Source: Comamonas suwonensis (GTDB lineage: Bacteria; Pseudomonadota; Gammaproteobacteria; Burkholderiales; Burkholderiaceae_C). From it: a stretch of 64,000 bases of DNA. The notes under the pieces were generated by a model. It saw only the letters and a program-made list of their open reading frames with translations. It had not been told where the DNA came from and ran no database searches. Shown here one piece after another: positions 7,775 to 16,272 of this stretch. The stretch spans positions 62,001-126,000 of the forward strand of contig NZ_JABBCQ020000002.1 of NCBI RefSeq assembly GCF_012844455.2, written 5' to 3'. Numbering within the stretch: position 1 is the stretch's first letter; each line of letters opens with the position of its first letter. The position numbers and the translations under genes are program-made.

Positions 7775-8509
7775 GTGAAAGTGAAAACGACTATGCGCCA
7801 GATGAAAGAAGCGAAGGTGAATTTCATCAGCTTGGTTACTCGCGGGGCCAATCGCATCCCCTTCCGCGTCCTCAAATCTGCCCAAGGAGAAAGTCAAATG
7901 CTAGACCTGACCCAGCTTCGCCACGTATTCAAGGGCGATGCGCCCGTCCAGGCCAAACCCACCAGCATGGGATTCGCGGCGATCCTCCGAGGTGGTAAGC
8001 CAGCCCCGCAAACCGTGGTGAAGGCAGCATCCGTGCAACCAGTTGCAAAACACGTTGAGACAAATCGGGCTACCTCACCGGCAAGCCCATCGGCACCACG
8101 CCAGTCGGAGCGGGCACAAACCCAAGAGGAACGCCAGCACCAAGGACTTGCTCCGAATCAACCACTACACGCCACACCATCACCGGCACGCCGTGCCAGC
8201 AACACCCCGAAGCAACCCGCACCCTCCCGCGATACGGTCACCCTCAAGGAACTGCGGGGCGAGATCGACAACGCCCTGGCCCGCAGCAAGAAACAAGACG
8301 CACAAGAACAGTTCAATTCCGGGCGTAGCGCCTTCAGCCAGATCGCACCGACCCAGCAACACCATGTTGGACGTGGTGGCGCTGGTGATGCGTGGAGCCT
8401 CCGTAACCATGGCGCTCAACTGGGTGTACAGCTTCTGGGAGGCACAGACAAACCACTCCCAACGAACACCGCCTTCCGAGCCTTCAGCGCTGCGGGCCCC
8501 AAGGCATAA
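7775..8509 (+). CDS. Hypothetical protein with phage XkdF-like N-terminal motif
   Basis: 244 residues from a GTG with GAGG 7 bases upstream. Residues about 12-33 (KVNFISLVTRGANRIPFRVLK) recall the N-terminus of phage head-maturation/XkdF-like proteins; this is from memory and tentative. The rest is Pro/Gln/Ser-rich and probably disordered (about 85-155), followed by a short helix LKELRGEIDNALARSKK (about 157-173) and a Gly-rich tail. A second long frame overlaps (8043-8627), but this frame has the promoter, the ribosome binding site and the conserved-looking N-terminus. Function unknown. Confidence 0.55.
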   Translation: MKVKTTMRQMKEAKVNFISLVTRGANRIPFRVLKSAQGESQMLDLTQLRHVFKGDAPVQAKPTSMGFAAILRGGKPAPQTVVKAASVQPVAKHVETNRATSPASPSAPRQSERAQTQEERQHQGLAPNQPLHATPSPARRASNTPKQPAPSRDTVTLKELRGEIDNALARSKKQDAQEQFNSGRSAFSQIAPTQQHHVGRGGAGDAWSLRNHGAQLGVQLLGGTDKPLPTNTAFRAFSAAGPKA

Positions 8510-8651
8510 CCAAGATGTCAGGGGTAGGCATCACCCACACCACCATACGCGCCTACTCCTGACCTCTACCAGCCCTGACAAACAGCCGCGTTATTCCAAC
8601 GTGGGCGAACGCTATTCCACAGGTTGAAGTCCCCAGATCAAAGGTGAAGCC

Positions 8652-9086
8652 ATGGCCGTCAACTATTCCAAGCCCACCCCGCAAAAACTCTTGTCAAATC
8701 GCCAGATAAAAGCCGTGATAGCACTGGCAGAAGGCATGACTCAGGCCGCAGCAGCCGAGTTTGCGGGCACCAGTCCCCAGACAGTCACAGCATGGATGCA
8801 AGACCCCACATTCCATGACCGCTTGGAGAGCGAAATCTACTCGCGCTCCATGGACGATGCCGCATTCCACAAGCACCTACGCCGCAAGGCTTTGCGAGTG
8901 TTTACGGATGGCCTCGACTCTCCAAACCCGAGCACACGCATGTGGAGCGCGAAGGAGGTTTTGGCCCGCATACCTGCCGATCCAGAAGAGGAAGCCGAAG
9001 CCCTCAACAGGTCTATCTGTGCAGACGTAATGGCGACCGAAGGACTACCCCCAGCACATTCGACTTGGCGGGATCGGCATGTGTAG
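8652..9086 (+). CDS. Terminase-small-subunit-like helix-turn-helix protein
   Basis: 144 residues. The N-terminal part LSNRQIKAVIALAEGMTQAAAAEFAGTSPQTVTAWMQDPTF (about 14-54) is a homeodomain-like HTH of the kind found in phBC6A51/terminase small subunits, followed by helices with KHLRRKALRVFTDGL and SAKEVLARI. Small terminases recognise packaging sites; satellites use their own copy to redirect packaging. GGTGAAG precedes the ATG. A hairpin terminator with a GCAA loop follows at 9116-9136. Alternatively it is simply a DNA-binding regulator. Confidence 0.6.
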   Translation: MAVNYSKPTPQKLLSNRQIKAVIALAEGMTQAAAAEFAGTSPQTVTAWMQDPTFHDRLESEIYSRSMDDAAFHKHLRRKALRVFTDGLDSPNPSTRMWSAKEVLARIPADPEEEAEALNRSICADVMATEGLPPAHSTWRDRHV

Positions 9087-9115
9087 CCAGCACCCACCAC
9101 GCTCCCACCGGTCAC

Positions 9116-9136
9116 GCCCCAGCAATGGGGCTTTTT
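9116..9136 (+). terminator. Rho-independent terminator
   Basis: GCCCC-A GCAA T-GGGGC: a 6-bp stem with a GCAA tetraloop (9116-9131) followed by five T (9132-9136). It ends the transcript of the TerS-like gene, implying the NYN gene downstream has its own promoter or relies on read-through. Confidence 0.8.
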
Positions 9137-9196
9137 GCTTCTCGGTGTACGTCTTGCCCCGTAAGATGTAACTTTTTTAACCGCCGTGGAGAATCA

Positions 9197-9736
9197 ATGG
9201 CAAATTTACTGTATGTCGATAACTCAAATGTTTGGATTGAAGGGATGCACGTTGCGGCAGCAGCCAGTGGTAAAGCCCCTAATGTTTGGGCCGCAGTCCA
9301 GCAAAAAATCTGTGACTATGACTGGACAATCGACTTTGGCAAGCTGTACGCGTTTGCAGGGGGCGAGCGAGCCAACATCAAGAAGGCTGGTCTTTTTGGG
9401 TCTCGCCCACCCAAGAATGACTCGCTATGGACGGCAGCAGAACGTCAAGGATTTGAAGTTATCGTCTATGACCGAAACATCGCAGGTTACGAGAAGAAGA
9501 TTGACACTGACATCGTTGCAACCATGATTGAAGACTCATACGAGATTCTAAAAGTGGGGGAAGACGAGATCACACTCGTTTCCGGGGATGCGGACTATGT
9601 TCCAGCCATCGAGAAGTTGAAGAAGCGCGGGATTCCCGTTCACGTCGTGTTCTGGGGGCATGCAGCCCGTGACCTCAAAAGTGCAGCGACCAAGTTTGTG
9701 AACCTCGATCCGTATCTTGATCACTTGGCACGTTGA
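9197..9736 (+). CDS. NYN domain protein (PIN-like RNase fold, LabA/DUF88 type)
   Basis: 179 residues from the ATG at 9197, preceded by GGAGAA. An open frame extends further upstream but only as GC-rich noncoding reading. The NYN signature is clear: LLYVDNSNVW (first Asp and Asn), KKIDTDIVATMI with the second and third acidic residues (about 112-115), TLVSGDADYVPAIEKL (Asp pair) and the C-terminal strand IPVHVVFW. These Asp residues coordinate metal in PIN-like nucleases. In mobile elements NYN proteins may act as RNases in defence or interference; its last position in the element fits a cargo gene. Confidence 0.85.
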   Translation: MANLLYVDNSNVWIEGMHVAAAASGKAPNVWAAVQQKICDYDWTIDFGKLYAFAGGERANIKKAGLFGSRPPKNDSLWTAAERQGFEVIVYDRNIAGYEKKIDTDIVATMIEDSYEILKVGEDEITLVSGDADYVPAIEKLKKRGIPVHVVFWGHAARDLKSAATKFVNLDPYLDHLAR

Positions 9737-9823
9737 AGGTAATTGTTGCAGGACACATCCAAACCCAACAAGCCCCTACCGGATCAACTTTGGGCGGGTG
9801 TTCTGCTGACCTACCAAATCAAT

Positions 9824-9847
9824 GTGTTGGGCACATTGTTGGGCACA
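9824..9847 (+). repeat. Tandem 12-bp repeat, putative integrase arm sites (right)
   Basis: GTGTTGGGCACA followed directly by TTGTTGGGCACA; same orientation and sequence as the pair at 4201-4224. It lies 56 bp inside the right attachment repeat. The paired distribution supports integrase or excisionase binding. Confidence 0.7.
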
Positions 9848-9851
9848 AATC

Positions 9852-9894
9852 AAAAAAAGAAAAAGGACTTAGCTCCTTGCGAAGCTAAGTCCTT
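9852..9894 (-). terminator. Rho-independent terminator of tRNA-Pro (element-derived)
   Basis: AAGGACTTAGCT (9863-9874) pairs with AGCTAAGTCCTT (9883-9894) over an 8-base loop, with a long A-rich run at 9852-9864 giving a U-run for leftward RNA. It replaces the tRNA terminator separated by the insertion and now located at 3982-4014. Confidence 0.85.
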
Positions 9895-9902
9895 GTCTTT
9901 TA

Positions 9903-9979
9903 TGGTCGGAATGGCGGGATTCGAACTCGCGACCCCTTGCACCCCATGCAAGTGCGCTACCAGGCTGCGCTACATTCCG
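9903..9979 (-). tRNA. tRNA-Pro(GGG)
   Basis: 77 nt including encoded CCA, on the minus strand. Acceptor CGGAATG pairs with CATTCCG; the D-arm is GCGCAGCCTGGTAGCGC; the anticodon stem CTTGC/GCAAG holds loop ATGGGGT with anticodon GGG; the T-arm contains GTTCGAATC. Its 3' 45 bp form the right attachment repeat of the element, so the mature tRNA is restored by element-borne sequence. Confidence 0.97.
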
Positions 9980-10009
9980 AAGACTCTGATTATACACAGA
10001 TTCAGCCCA

Positions 10010-10471
10010 TCAAAGGGAAAGCAGCGCTCGGATCTGCAAAAGCTCTTCTTTGACTTCTTCAATGCCCAGCGTACTCGCGGACTCAGAAGTGCGCAGCTCC
10101 AGCATTTCTGCGAGCAAATGACTTTGAGCCAGCACCTCGGCAGACATGGTGTTTGCAGGCTGGGCTATCTCTTGCACGCGCAATGAGTCTGTTGACAACG
10201 CTCTGCCATGGCCTACCACCAAGTCACGCAGGCGGTTTCGCGCACCACTGATGGTAAAGCCTTGCTCATAAAGAAGTTCTCGAATACGACGCACCATCAG
10301 CACTTCATGGTGCTGGTAGTAGCGGCGGTTACCCCGACGTTTCATGGGTTTGAGTTGCACAAACTCCTGTTCCCAGTAACGCAGAACATGGGGCTTGACG
10401 TCGCACAGATCGGCTACTTCACCAATGGTGAAATAGCGCTTGGCGGGAATCGCTGGCAAATGGGTACCCAT
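10010..10471 (-). CDS. MerR family transcriptional regulator
   Basis: 153 residues from the ATG at 10471; a TTG 48 bases upstream would add residues without family resemblance. YFTIGEVADLCDVKPHVLRYWEQEF...RRGNRRYY is the MerR winged HTH (about residues 13-55), followed by the helical RIRELLYEQGFTISGARNRL. It has no conserved C-terminal metal-binding Cys. It lies 159 bp downstream of ihfA and next to tRNA-Pro, the conserved betaproteobacterial order. The ligand and targets are unknown. Confidence 0.9.
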   Translation of the reverse strand: MGTHLPAIPAKRYFTIGEVADLCDVKPHVLRYWEQEFVQLKPMKRRGNRRYYQHHEVLMVRRIRELLYEQGFTISGARNRLRDLVVGHGRALSTDSLRVQEIAQPANTMSAEVLAQSHLLAEMLELRTSESASTLGIEEVKEELLQIRALLSL

Positions 10472-10629
10472 GGCTGGTTGCAAGCAGTCTGTGGAAGTTG
10501 GAAGCAGGAAGGTATGCAATATAACGCGAAGAGCTGACAGGACATTGCGCCCTTAGTGGCACAAGACTTGTCAGCTCTTCAATTGTGCGATGCCCCGGCA
10601 TGCAAGGCATCAGGTATCACGCCAATGGC

Positions 10630-10956
10630 TTAAAACTCCGAGCTTTCACCCTGAATCAGCTCTTTGAGCTTGCTGCTGGCATGAAAAGTCACCACACGGC
10701 GTGCCGCAATGGGGATCAGTTCCCCGGTTCGGGGGTTTCGGCCGGGGCGCGGTGCCTTGGTACGGATCTGGAAGTTGCCAAAGCCCGAGAGCTTGACGTC
10801 CTCACCTTCCACCAGCTTTTGCGAGATCAGGTCGAAAAACGCATCCACCATATCCTTGGCTTCGCGCTTGTTCAGCCCGATTTCATCAAACAGCAGATCG
10901 GCCAGCTGCGCCTTGGTCAGCGCAGGGCTGTCGATGCTTTCTACGGCTAGCTCCAT
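10630..10956 (-). CDS. ihfA: Integration host factor subunit alpha
   Basis: 108 residues from the ATG at 10956, which has AAGGAGA 8 bases upstream. It has the HU/IHF fold: [34 protein letters not shown]-terminal helices, then [12 protein letters not shown] and [14 protein letters not shown], the DNA-bending arm with the intercalating Pro. IHF bends DNA in recombination and transcription. It directly follows pheT, the conserved pheST-ihfA arrangement also seen in Escherichia coli, and is probably cotranscribed with it. IHF is also a usual cofactor of integrases like the two in this window. Confidence 0.95.
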   Translation of the reverse strand: MELAVESIDSPALTKAQLADLLFDEIGLNKREAKDMVDAFFDLISQKLVEGEDVKLSGFGNFQIRTKAPRPGRNPRTGELIPIAARRVVTFHASSKLKELIQGESSEF

Positions 10957-10984
10957 AGGTCGATCTCCTTGGTGATTGAACATA

Positions 10985-13438
10985 TCAACGCAGGCGCGCA
11001 GCAACGCGCTCCACCAAAGCGGCGATGGCACCCTGCATGGCTGCGTCGATTTCTGCATCGGTCAGCGATGCAGTATCGCTGCCCAGCGTCAGGCGCACGG
11101 CCAGGCTCTTTTCGTCCTGAGCCAGCGCCCCCGGCGCAGCCTCTTCACCCGCCTTGAGCTTCTTGGCGCGGAACACGTCAAACAGCACGGTATTGCGCAG
11201 AATGCCACCCGTCACACCTTGCTCCACAGCGGCCATCACCTGGGTGTGGGTCACGGCTTCTTTCACCACCACGGCAATGTCGCGCTCGACAGCCTGGTGC
11301 TTGGCCACGGGCTTGAACACCGGCACGTTACGGGCCAGCACAGCATCGAGCTCCAGCTCAAACATCACAGGTGCCTGAGGCAGATCCCATTCCTGGCGCC
11401 ACTTGGGGTGGAGTTCGCCAACAAAGCCAATTTCCTTGCCATCCAGCAACACACGGGCGCAGCGGCCGGGGTGCATCGCAGGGTGCTCAGCAGGCTCGAA
11501 CACGGGCTTGGCCGGTGCCAGCAAGGCTTCTACATCGCCCTTGACGTCGTAGAAATCCACCTTGGCTTCTGCCCTGCCCCACTGCAGCTGGTCGGCAGCG
11601 CCGTAGGCCAGACCCGCCACGCGCATGGGCTGGTAAAAGCCCTTGACGGTGGTGTCGGAGTCGACCACGGAGTCGTCCTTGAAGAACACGCGCCCCAGCT
11701 CAAACACGCGTACGCGCTGGGCCTTGCGGTCGACGTTGAACTTCAAAACTTGCAGCAAGGAACCCAGCAGCGACGAGCGCATCACGCTCAAATGGCTGGC
11801 AATGGGGTTGAGCAGCTTGATGGCATTGGCATTACCCGCCAGCTCTTGCTCCCACTTTTCTTCCACAAAGCTGAAGTTGATGGTTTCTTGATAGCCCAGA
11901 CCCGCCAGTTCATGGCGCACGCCAAACGGGCTGCGCTGGTTTTCAGCGCGCAGCTTGGGCGAGATGGGCGCCAGTGGCTTGGTGGTCGGCAGGTTTTCAT
12001 AGCCAATCATGCGGGCCACTTCTTCGATCAAATCTTCTTCCAGATTGATGTCGAAGCGGAACGTCGGCGCAGTCACGGAAACCACACCGTCACTGACCAC
12101 GGTGGCGGGCAGGCCCAGACCGTTCAGCGCATCCAGCACCTGCTGCTGGGTCACGGCCATGCCGATCACCTTGGCAGCGCGGGCCACGCGCAGTTGCACG
12201 GGCTTTGGCTGGGGCATATTGGGTTTTTGGTCATCCATGGCCGCGACTTGCGTGTCGGGCGTGCCGCAGATTTCCAGCACCAGCGCGGTGATGCGCTCAA
12301 TGTGCTCGGTGGTGAACTCGGGGTCCACGCCGCGCTCGAAGCGGTGACCCGCATCTGTCGAGAAGTTGAAGTGGCGCGAACGGCCAGCCATGGCCTTGGG
12401 GAACCAGAAGGCGGCTTCGATGTAGATGTTTTGGGTATCGTCAGACACGGCAGTCGCATCGCCACCCATGATGCCGGCCAGCGATTCGACTTCCTTGTCA
12501 TCGGCAATCACGCCAACCTTGATGAAGTCGTCGATCTTGATGGTGTTGCCGTTGAGCAGCTTGAGCGTTTCACCCTGCTGACCCCAGCGCACCGTCAGGC
12601 CACCGCTGATCTTGTCCAGATCGAAAATGTGGCTGGGGCGACCCAGCTCGAACATCACGTAGTTGGAGATGTCCACCAGGGGCGACACCGAGCGCTGGCC
12701 ACAGCGGGCCAGACGGTCGACCATCCACTGGGGCGTCTTCACCTGCGTGTTGACATTGCGTACGATGCGACCCGAGAAGCGGCCGCACAGGTCGGTCGCT
12801 TCAATCTTCACGGGCAGCTTGTCCTGCAAAGCCACGGCAGCCTGCGGGAACGACAGCGCCTTCAAGGGCGTGCCGGTCAGCGCCGACAGCTCGCGTGCCA
12901 CACCGTAGACCGACAGGCAGTGCGCCAAGTTAGGCGTCAACTTCAGTGTGAACAGCGTGTCGTCCAGATTCAGGTACTCGCGCACGTTCTGGCCCAGAGG
13001 CGCATCGGCAGGGAACTCCAGCAGGCCGCTGGCGTCGTCGTCAATGCCCAGCTCCTTGGCCGAGCACAGCATGCCAAAGCTTTGCACGCCGCGCAGCTTA
13101 CCCACCTTGATCATGAAGGGCTTGCCGTCTTCACCGGGAGGCAGTGCTGCGCCCACGGTGGCGCAGGGAATGCGAATACCTACGCGCGCATTGGGTGCGC
13201 CGCAAACGATGTTCAGCAGCTCGGGGCCGCCCACGTCCACCTGGCAGATGCGCAGACGGTCGGCGTCGGGGTGCTGCACGGCTTCCTTGATTTCACCAAC
13301 GACGATGCCGGTGAAAGGAGGAGCCACAGGGTCCAGCTCTTCGACTTCCAGACCGGCCATGGTCAAAGTATCGGCCAGCTGCTGGGTGGTCAGGTTGGGA
13401 TTGCAGTATTCACGCAACCAGGATTCAGGAAATTGCAT
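10985..13438 (-). CDS. pheT: Phenylalanyl-tRNA synthetase beta subunit
   Basis: 817 residues, full length for the bacterial enzyme. The order is an N-terminal tRNA-binding (EMAP-like) domain (about 40-150, [15 protein letters not shown]), the B3/B4 editing domain (about 210-390), B5 (about 400-475), the catalytic-core-like domain (about 490-690) and the C-terminal anticodon-binding ferredoxin fold (about 720-817, [18 protein letters not shown]). It pairs with PheS to charge tRNA-Phe. It lies 165 bp after pheS and 28 bp before ihfA. Confidence 0.98.
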   Translation of the reverse strand: MQFPESWLREYCNPNLTTQQLADTLTMAGLEVEELDPVAPPFTGIVVGEIKEAVQHPDADRLRICQVDVGGPELLNIVCGAPNARVGIRIPCATVGAALPPGEDGKPFMIKVGKLRGVQSFGMLCSAKELGIDDDASGLLEFPADAPLGQNVREYLNLDDTLFTLKLTPNLAHCLSVYGVARELSALTGTPLKALSFPQAAVALQDKLPVKIEATDLCGRFSGRIVRNVNTQVKTPQWMVDRLARCGQRSVSPLVDISNYVMFELGRPSHIFDLDKISGGLTVRWGQQGETLKLLNGNTIKIDDFIKVGVIADDKEVESLAGIMGGDATAVSDDTQNIYIEAAFWFPKAMAGRSRHFNFSTDAGHRFERGVDPEFTTEHIERITALVLEICGTPDTQVAAMDDQKPNMPQPKPVQLRVARAAKVIGMAVTQQQVLDALNGLGLPATVVSDGVVSVTAPTFRFDINLEEDLIEEVARMIGYENLPTTKPLAPISPKLRAENQRSPFGVRHELAGLGYQETINFSFVEEKWEQELAGNANAIKLLNPIASHLSVMRSSLLGSLLQVLKFNVDRKAQRVRVFELGRVFFKDDSVVDSDTTVKGFYQPMRVAGLAYGAADQLQWGRAEAKVDFYDVKGDVEALLAPAKPVFEPAEHPAMHPGRCARVLLDGKEIGFVGELHPKWRQEWDLPQAPVMFELELDAVLARNVPVFKPVAKHQAVERDIAVVVKEAVTHTQVMAAVEQGVTGGILRNTVLFDVFRAKKLKAGEEAAPGALAQDEKSLAVRLTLGSDTASLTDAEIDAAMQGAIAALVERVAARLR

Positions 13439-13603
13439 AGTCAGACTCTTTGGCGTTCATGCCAGCTGCACCGCTTCGGTCTGCAACTGGCTGGGCATGC
13501 GTACTTTCAAAAGATGAGCTGCAAGCGCTAGGTATATAAAGACTTCAGTATCAAAACTACTTGAAGTGCTTGAAAGACAGACGCTCGCAGCTCACTTTTT
13601 CAA

Positions 13604-14656
13604 TTACTGAAACTGCGACAGGAAACGGATGTCGCCGTCGAAGAACAGGCGCAGGTCGTTCACGCCATAACGCAGCATGGTCAGGCGGTCGGGGCCCATG
13701 CCAAAGGCAAAGCCAATGTATTTTTCAGGATCCAGCCCCATGTTGCGCACCACGTTGGGGTGAACCTGGCCGGAGCCCGCCACTTCCAGCCACTTGCCGG
13801 CCAGGGGGCCGCTCTGGAACTGGATGTCGATTTCAGCCGAAGGCTCGGTGAACGGGAAGAAACTGGGGCGGAAACGCAGCACCAGATCGTCCGATTCAAA
13901 GAAGGTCTTGCAGAAGTCAGTGAAGACGACCTTCAGGTCCTTGAAGCTCACGTTCTCGCCAATCCACAGGCCTTCGCACTGATGGAACATAGGCGAGTGG
14001 GTCGCATCCGAGTCCACACGGTAAGTGCGACCGGGGGCAATGACGCGGATTTCGGGCATGGACTGGCCGGCATCAAGCGCATTGCGGTATTTTTTGACGT
14101 GCTGAACCGCGTGGCGCACCTGCATGGGGCTGGTGTGCGTGCGTAGCAAGTTAGGGGCGTGTGCCGTGCCGCCTTCCACATAGAAGGTGTCGTGCATGGA
14201 ACGCGCGGGATGGTCTTCGGGCGTGTTCAGCGCCGTGAAGTTGAACCAGTCGGATTCGATCTCGGGACCCTGGGCCACATCAAAGCCCATGGAGCCAAAA
14301 ATGCCCTCGATGCGCTCCAGCGTGATGGACACGGGGTGCAGACCACCAGCACCGCGGCGGCGGCCGGGCAACGTCACATCCAGCACTTCGGCCTTCAGAT
14401 GGGCTTGCAGTTCGGCATCGGCCAGGGCCTGGCGACGGGCGGTCAGGGCCGCTTCAATTGCCTGCTTGGCTACGTTGATAGCAGCGCCGCGCGATTTTTT
14501 CTCTTCGACGGAAAGCTGCGCCATGCCCTTCATGAGCTCAGTCATCTTGCCCGACTTACCCAGAAACTGCGCCTTAGCATTTTCCAGATCAGCGGGGGTA
14601 TGGGCCTGCGCAAACAGCTGTTGCGCGCTCTCGACCAGAGAATCCAACTCGTTCAT
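13604..14656 (-). CDS. pheS: Phenylalanyl-tRNA synthetase alpha subunit
   Basis: 350 residues. An N-terminal coiled-coil (about 1-85) is followed by the class II catalytic core: motif 2 [10 protein letters not shown] and [17 protein letters not shown], and motif 3 [20 protein letters not shown] near the C-terminus. It forms the alpha2beta2 enzyme with PheT downstream. A hairpin with a U-rich tail lies in the 115-bp gap after rplT and may attenuate transcription into pheS. Confidence 0.98.
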   Translation of the reverse strand: MNELDSLVESAQQLFAQAHTPADLENAKAQFLGKSGKMTELMKGMAQLSVEEKKSRGAAINVAKQAIEAALTARRQALADAELQAHLKAEVLDVTLPGRRRGAGGLHPVSITLERIEGIFGSMGFDVAQGPEIESDWFNFTALNTPEDHPARSMHDTFYVEGGTAHAPNLLRTHTSPMQVRHAVQHVKKYRNALDAGQSMPEIRVIAPGRTYRVDSDATHSPMFHQCEGLWIGENVSFKDLKVVFTDFCKTFFESDDLVLRFRPSFFPFTEPSAEIDIQFQSGPLAGKWLEVAGSGQVHPNVVRNMGLDPEKYIGFAFGMGPDRLTMLRYGVNDLRLFFDGDIRFLSQFQ

Positions 14657-14686
14657 ATCGACTCTTTATCGAATCTTAAAAATAAA

Positions 14687-14720
14687 CAAGGGCTAGTGCC
14701 TTTTCAAGCCCTAGCCCTTG
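14687..14720 (-). terminator. Hairpin between rplT and pheS (partial terminator or attenuator)
   Basis: CAAGGGCTAG (14687-14696) and CTAGCCCTTG (14711-14720) form a 10-bp stem; on the minus strand it is followed by TTTATTTTTAAG. It would partially terminate read-through from rplT into pheS. No Phe-rich leader peptide like pheM was recognised. Confidence 0.6.
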
Positions 14721-14771
14721 CTGTTTGTGCGCCAGCAGCTACTCAATTAAAAGCAACTACCGATCGTGACC

Positions 14772-15131
14772 TCAGGCAGCCAGCTTGGCTTTGACTTGGT
14801 CGACGATAGCTGCGAAAGCAGCCTTGTCGTGCACAGCGATATCGGACAGCATCTTGCGGTCGATTTCGATGGCAGCCTTCTTCAGACCGTTGGCGAATTG
14901 GCTGTATGTCAGACCCAGTTCACGTGCAGCAGCATTGATACGGGCGATCCACAGCTGGCGGAACACGCGCTTCTTGTTGCGACGGTCACGGTAGGCATAC
15001 TGACCAGCCTTCATTACGGCTTGCTTGGCAACGCGATAGACGTTACCACGGCGGCCGCGGAAACCCTTAGCAAGGGCTAGAACTTTTTTGTGACGGGCAC
15101 GGGCCGTTACACCACGTTTGACGCGAGGCAT
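14772..15131 (-). CDS. rplT: 50S ribosomal protein L20
   Basis: 119 residues, exact family length. It starts [18 protein letters not shown] and contains the basic N-terminal extension that threads into 23S rRNA, then the globular domain [17 protein letters not shown] is placed before the ATG. L20 nucleates large-subunit assembly and in many bacteria autoregulates the infC-rpmI-rplT operon by binding leader RNA. It lies 26 bp after rpmI. Confidence 0.98.
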   Translation of the reverse strand: MPRVKRGVTARARHKKVLALAKGFRGRRGNVYRVAKQAVMKAGQYAYRDRRNKKRVFRQLWIARINAAARELGLTYSQFANGLKKAAIEIDRKMLSDIAVHDKAAFAAIVDQVKAKLAA

Positions 15132-15157
15132 GAGTTTTCTCCTAGTTCGTCAGTGAA

Positions 15158-15361
15158 TTACACGCCCATACCGGGCAACATCTTAGCGATAGAGCCCATA
15201 TCGGACTCATGCACGCTAACAATGCCACGCAGGTGACGCTTGTTCTTTGTGGTCTTCTTGGTCAAGATGTGACGCTTGAAGGCTTGACCGCGCTTGACGG
15301 TACCACCGGGACGAACGCGAAAACGCTTCTTCGCGCTGCTCTTGGTCTTCATTTTGGGCAT
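15158..15361 (-). CDS. rpmI: 50S ribosomal protein L35
   Basis: 67 residues from the ATG at 15361 ([14 protein letters not shown]), preceded by AGGAGC. A longer open frame exists upstream but the family always begins MPK-K. The sequence is very basic with the conserved [12 protein letters not shown]. It is between infC and rplT in the conserved operon. Confidence 0.97.
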   Translation of the reverse strand: MPKMKTKSSAKKRFRVRPGGTVKRGQAFKRHILTKKTTKNKRHLRGIVSVHESDMGSIAKMLPGMGV

Positions 15362-15510
15362 GTGAATGCTCCTATTGAATTTGTGCTCGCAAGGCGGCGT
15401 GCAACCTGCACGCACTTCGCTAGCCTCCGAGGCACTTGTTCATCAGTCAGGCCGAAACCCCACTAATGTCTTGCAGGCAAGCCTGCAAATTCTTTTCTTG
15501 TCTGCCTGAC

Positions 15511-15535
15511 AAAACAAAAGTGGGCAGAGCCCACT
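15511..15535 (-). terminator. Hairpin terminator or attenuator between infC and rpmI
   Basis: AGTGGGC/GCCCACT with a 3-base loop (15519-15535), followed on the minus strand by TTTGTTTTG. A second palindrome, GCAGGCTTGCCTGC (15476-15489), follows. The 197-bp gap is long for this operon, so the structures may form the L20-responsive leader of rpmI-rplT; that is inference. Confidence 0.6.
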
Positions 15536-15558
15536 CTTGCTGAAAAGCAAAACGGCAA

Positions 15559-16182
15559 TTATGCCTTATCTGCAGCCTCTGGTGCTGCAGCAGCGCCATC
15601 GCCCGAAACTTTTGCACTTGGAGCGGGCTTTTTACCTGCTGTACGAGCTGGAGCAATCATCATGATCATCTGACGGCCTTCCAGCTTGGGGAATTGTTCC
15701 ACCTGGATGGAGTCAGCCAGATCATCACGCAGACGATTGAGCAGATTCAGACCGAGCTGCTGATGCGTGATTTCACGACCGCGGAAACGCAGCGTGATCT
15801 TGCACTTGTCACCATCCGCCAGGAATCGGCGGATATTGCGCAGCTTGATGTTGTAGTCGCCATCATCGGTACCAGGACGGAATTTCACTTCCTTGATTTC
15901 GATGACGGTCTGCTTGGCCTTAGCTTCAGCAGCCTTCTTCTGTTCCTGATACTTGAACTTGCCGTAGTCCATCAAACGGCAAACGGGAGGAACCGCTGTT
16001 GCAGCGATTTCCACCAGATCAACGTCCAGCTCACCGGCCATACGCAGCGCTTCTTGCAGCGATACGATGCCCAGAGGCTCGTTTTCAGGACCAGACAGAC
16101 GCACTTCAGGCGCCATGATTTCTCGGTTCAGTCGATGCTTGCGCTCTTCACGGTGGCGCCGATCGCGAAATTCAGTAGCTAT
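15559..16182 (-). CDS. infC: Translation initiation factor IF-3
   Basis: 207 residues if translation begins at the AUA codon at 16182-16180 (giving fMet-Ala-Thr). AAGGTG lies 6 bases upstream, an ideal position, whereas the first GTG (16191) would overlap that Shine-Dalgarno. IF-3 genes commonly use AUU/AUA-type starts for autoregulation. The N-domain contains [16 protein letters not shown] and [24 protein letters not shown]; the C-domain contains [16 protein letters not shown] and [10 protein letters not shown]. The Ala-rich C-terminal tail (about 180-207) is typical of Burkholderiales. It discriminates initiator tRNA on the 30S subunit. Confidence 0.95.
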   Translation of the reverse strand: MATEFRDRRHREERKHRLNREIMAPEVRLSGPENEPLGIVSLQEALRMAGELDVDLVEIAATAVPPVCRLMDYGKFKYQEQKKAAEAKAKQTVIEIKEVKFRPGTDDGDYNIKLRNIRRFLADGDKCKITLRFRGREITHQQLGLNLLNRLRDDLADSIQVEQFPKLEGRQMIMMIAPARTAGKKPAPSAKVSGDGAAAAPEAADKA

Positions 16183-16272
16183 GGTTTTCACCTTGGATTG
16201 AAATGGCTACAACAGCGTAGCCGGCTAGCGTGCATTGCACGCAGACCGACCCGCCACAAAAATTAATTTGCC

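Larger units (their letters stand above)
4025..9947. mobile_element. Integrative element in tRNA-Pro(GGG), possibly a phage-satellite-like island
   Basis: A 5.9 kb segment bounded by 45-bp direct repeats derived from the tRNA-Pro 3' end. It contains a tyrosine integrase next to the left end, an AlpA-like regulator, an HNH-like protein, a putative phage-related protein, a terminase-small-subunit-like HTH protein and a NYN protein, all on the plus strand. There are no replication, conjugation or capsid genes. Tandem 12-bp repeats lie near both ends (4201-4224 and 9824-9847), as expected for integrase arm sites. The combination int, alpA and TerS-like resembles small phage-induced islands, but that label is an inference. 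Confidence 0.85.

Noticed and set aside
8043..8627. A 194-codon plus frame overlapping the gene at 7775-8509
   Set aside because: It is His/Pro/Arg-rich with no Shine-Dalgarno, and the competing frame has a promoter, ribosome binding site and a recognisable N-terminus.
10976..13531. An 851-codon plus frame opposite pheT
   Set aside because: It is the antisense shadow of a full-length pheT on the minus strand, the usual effect of high GC at third positions.
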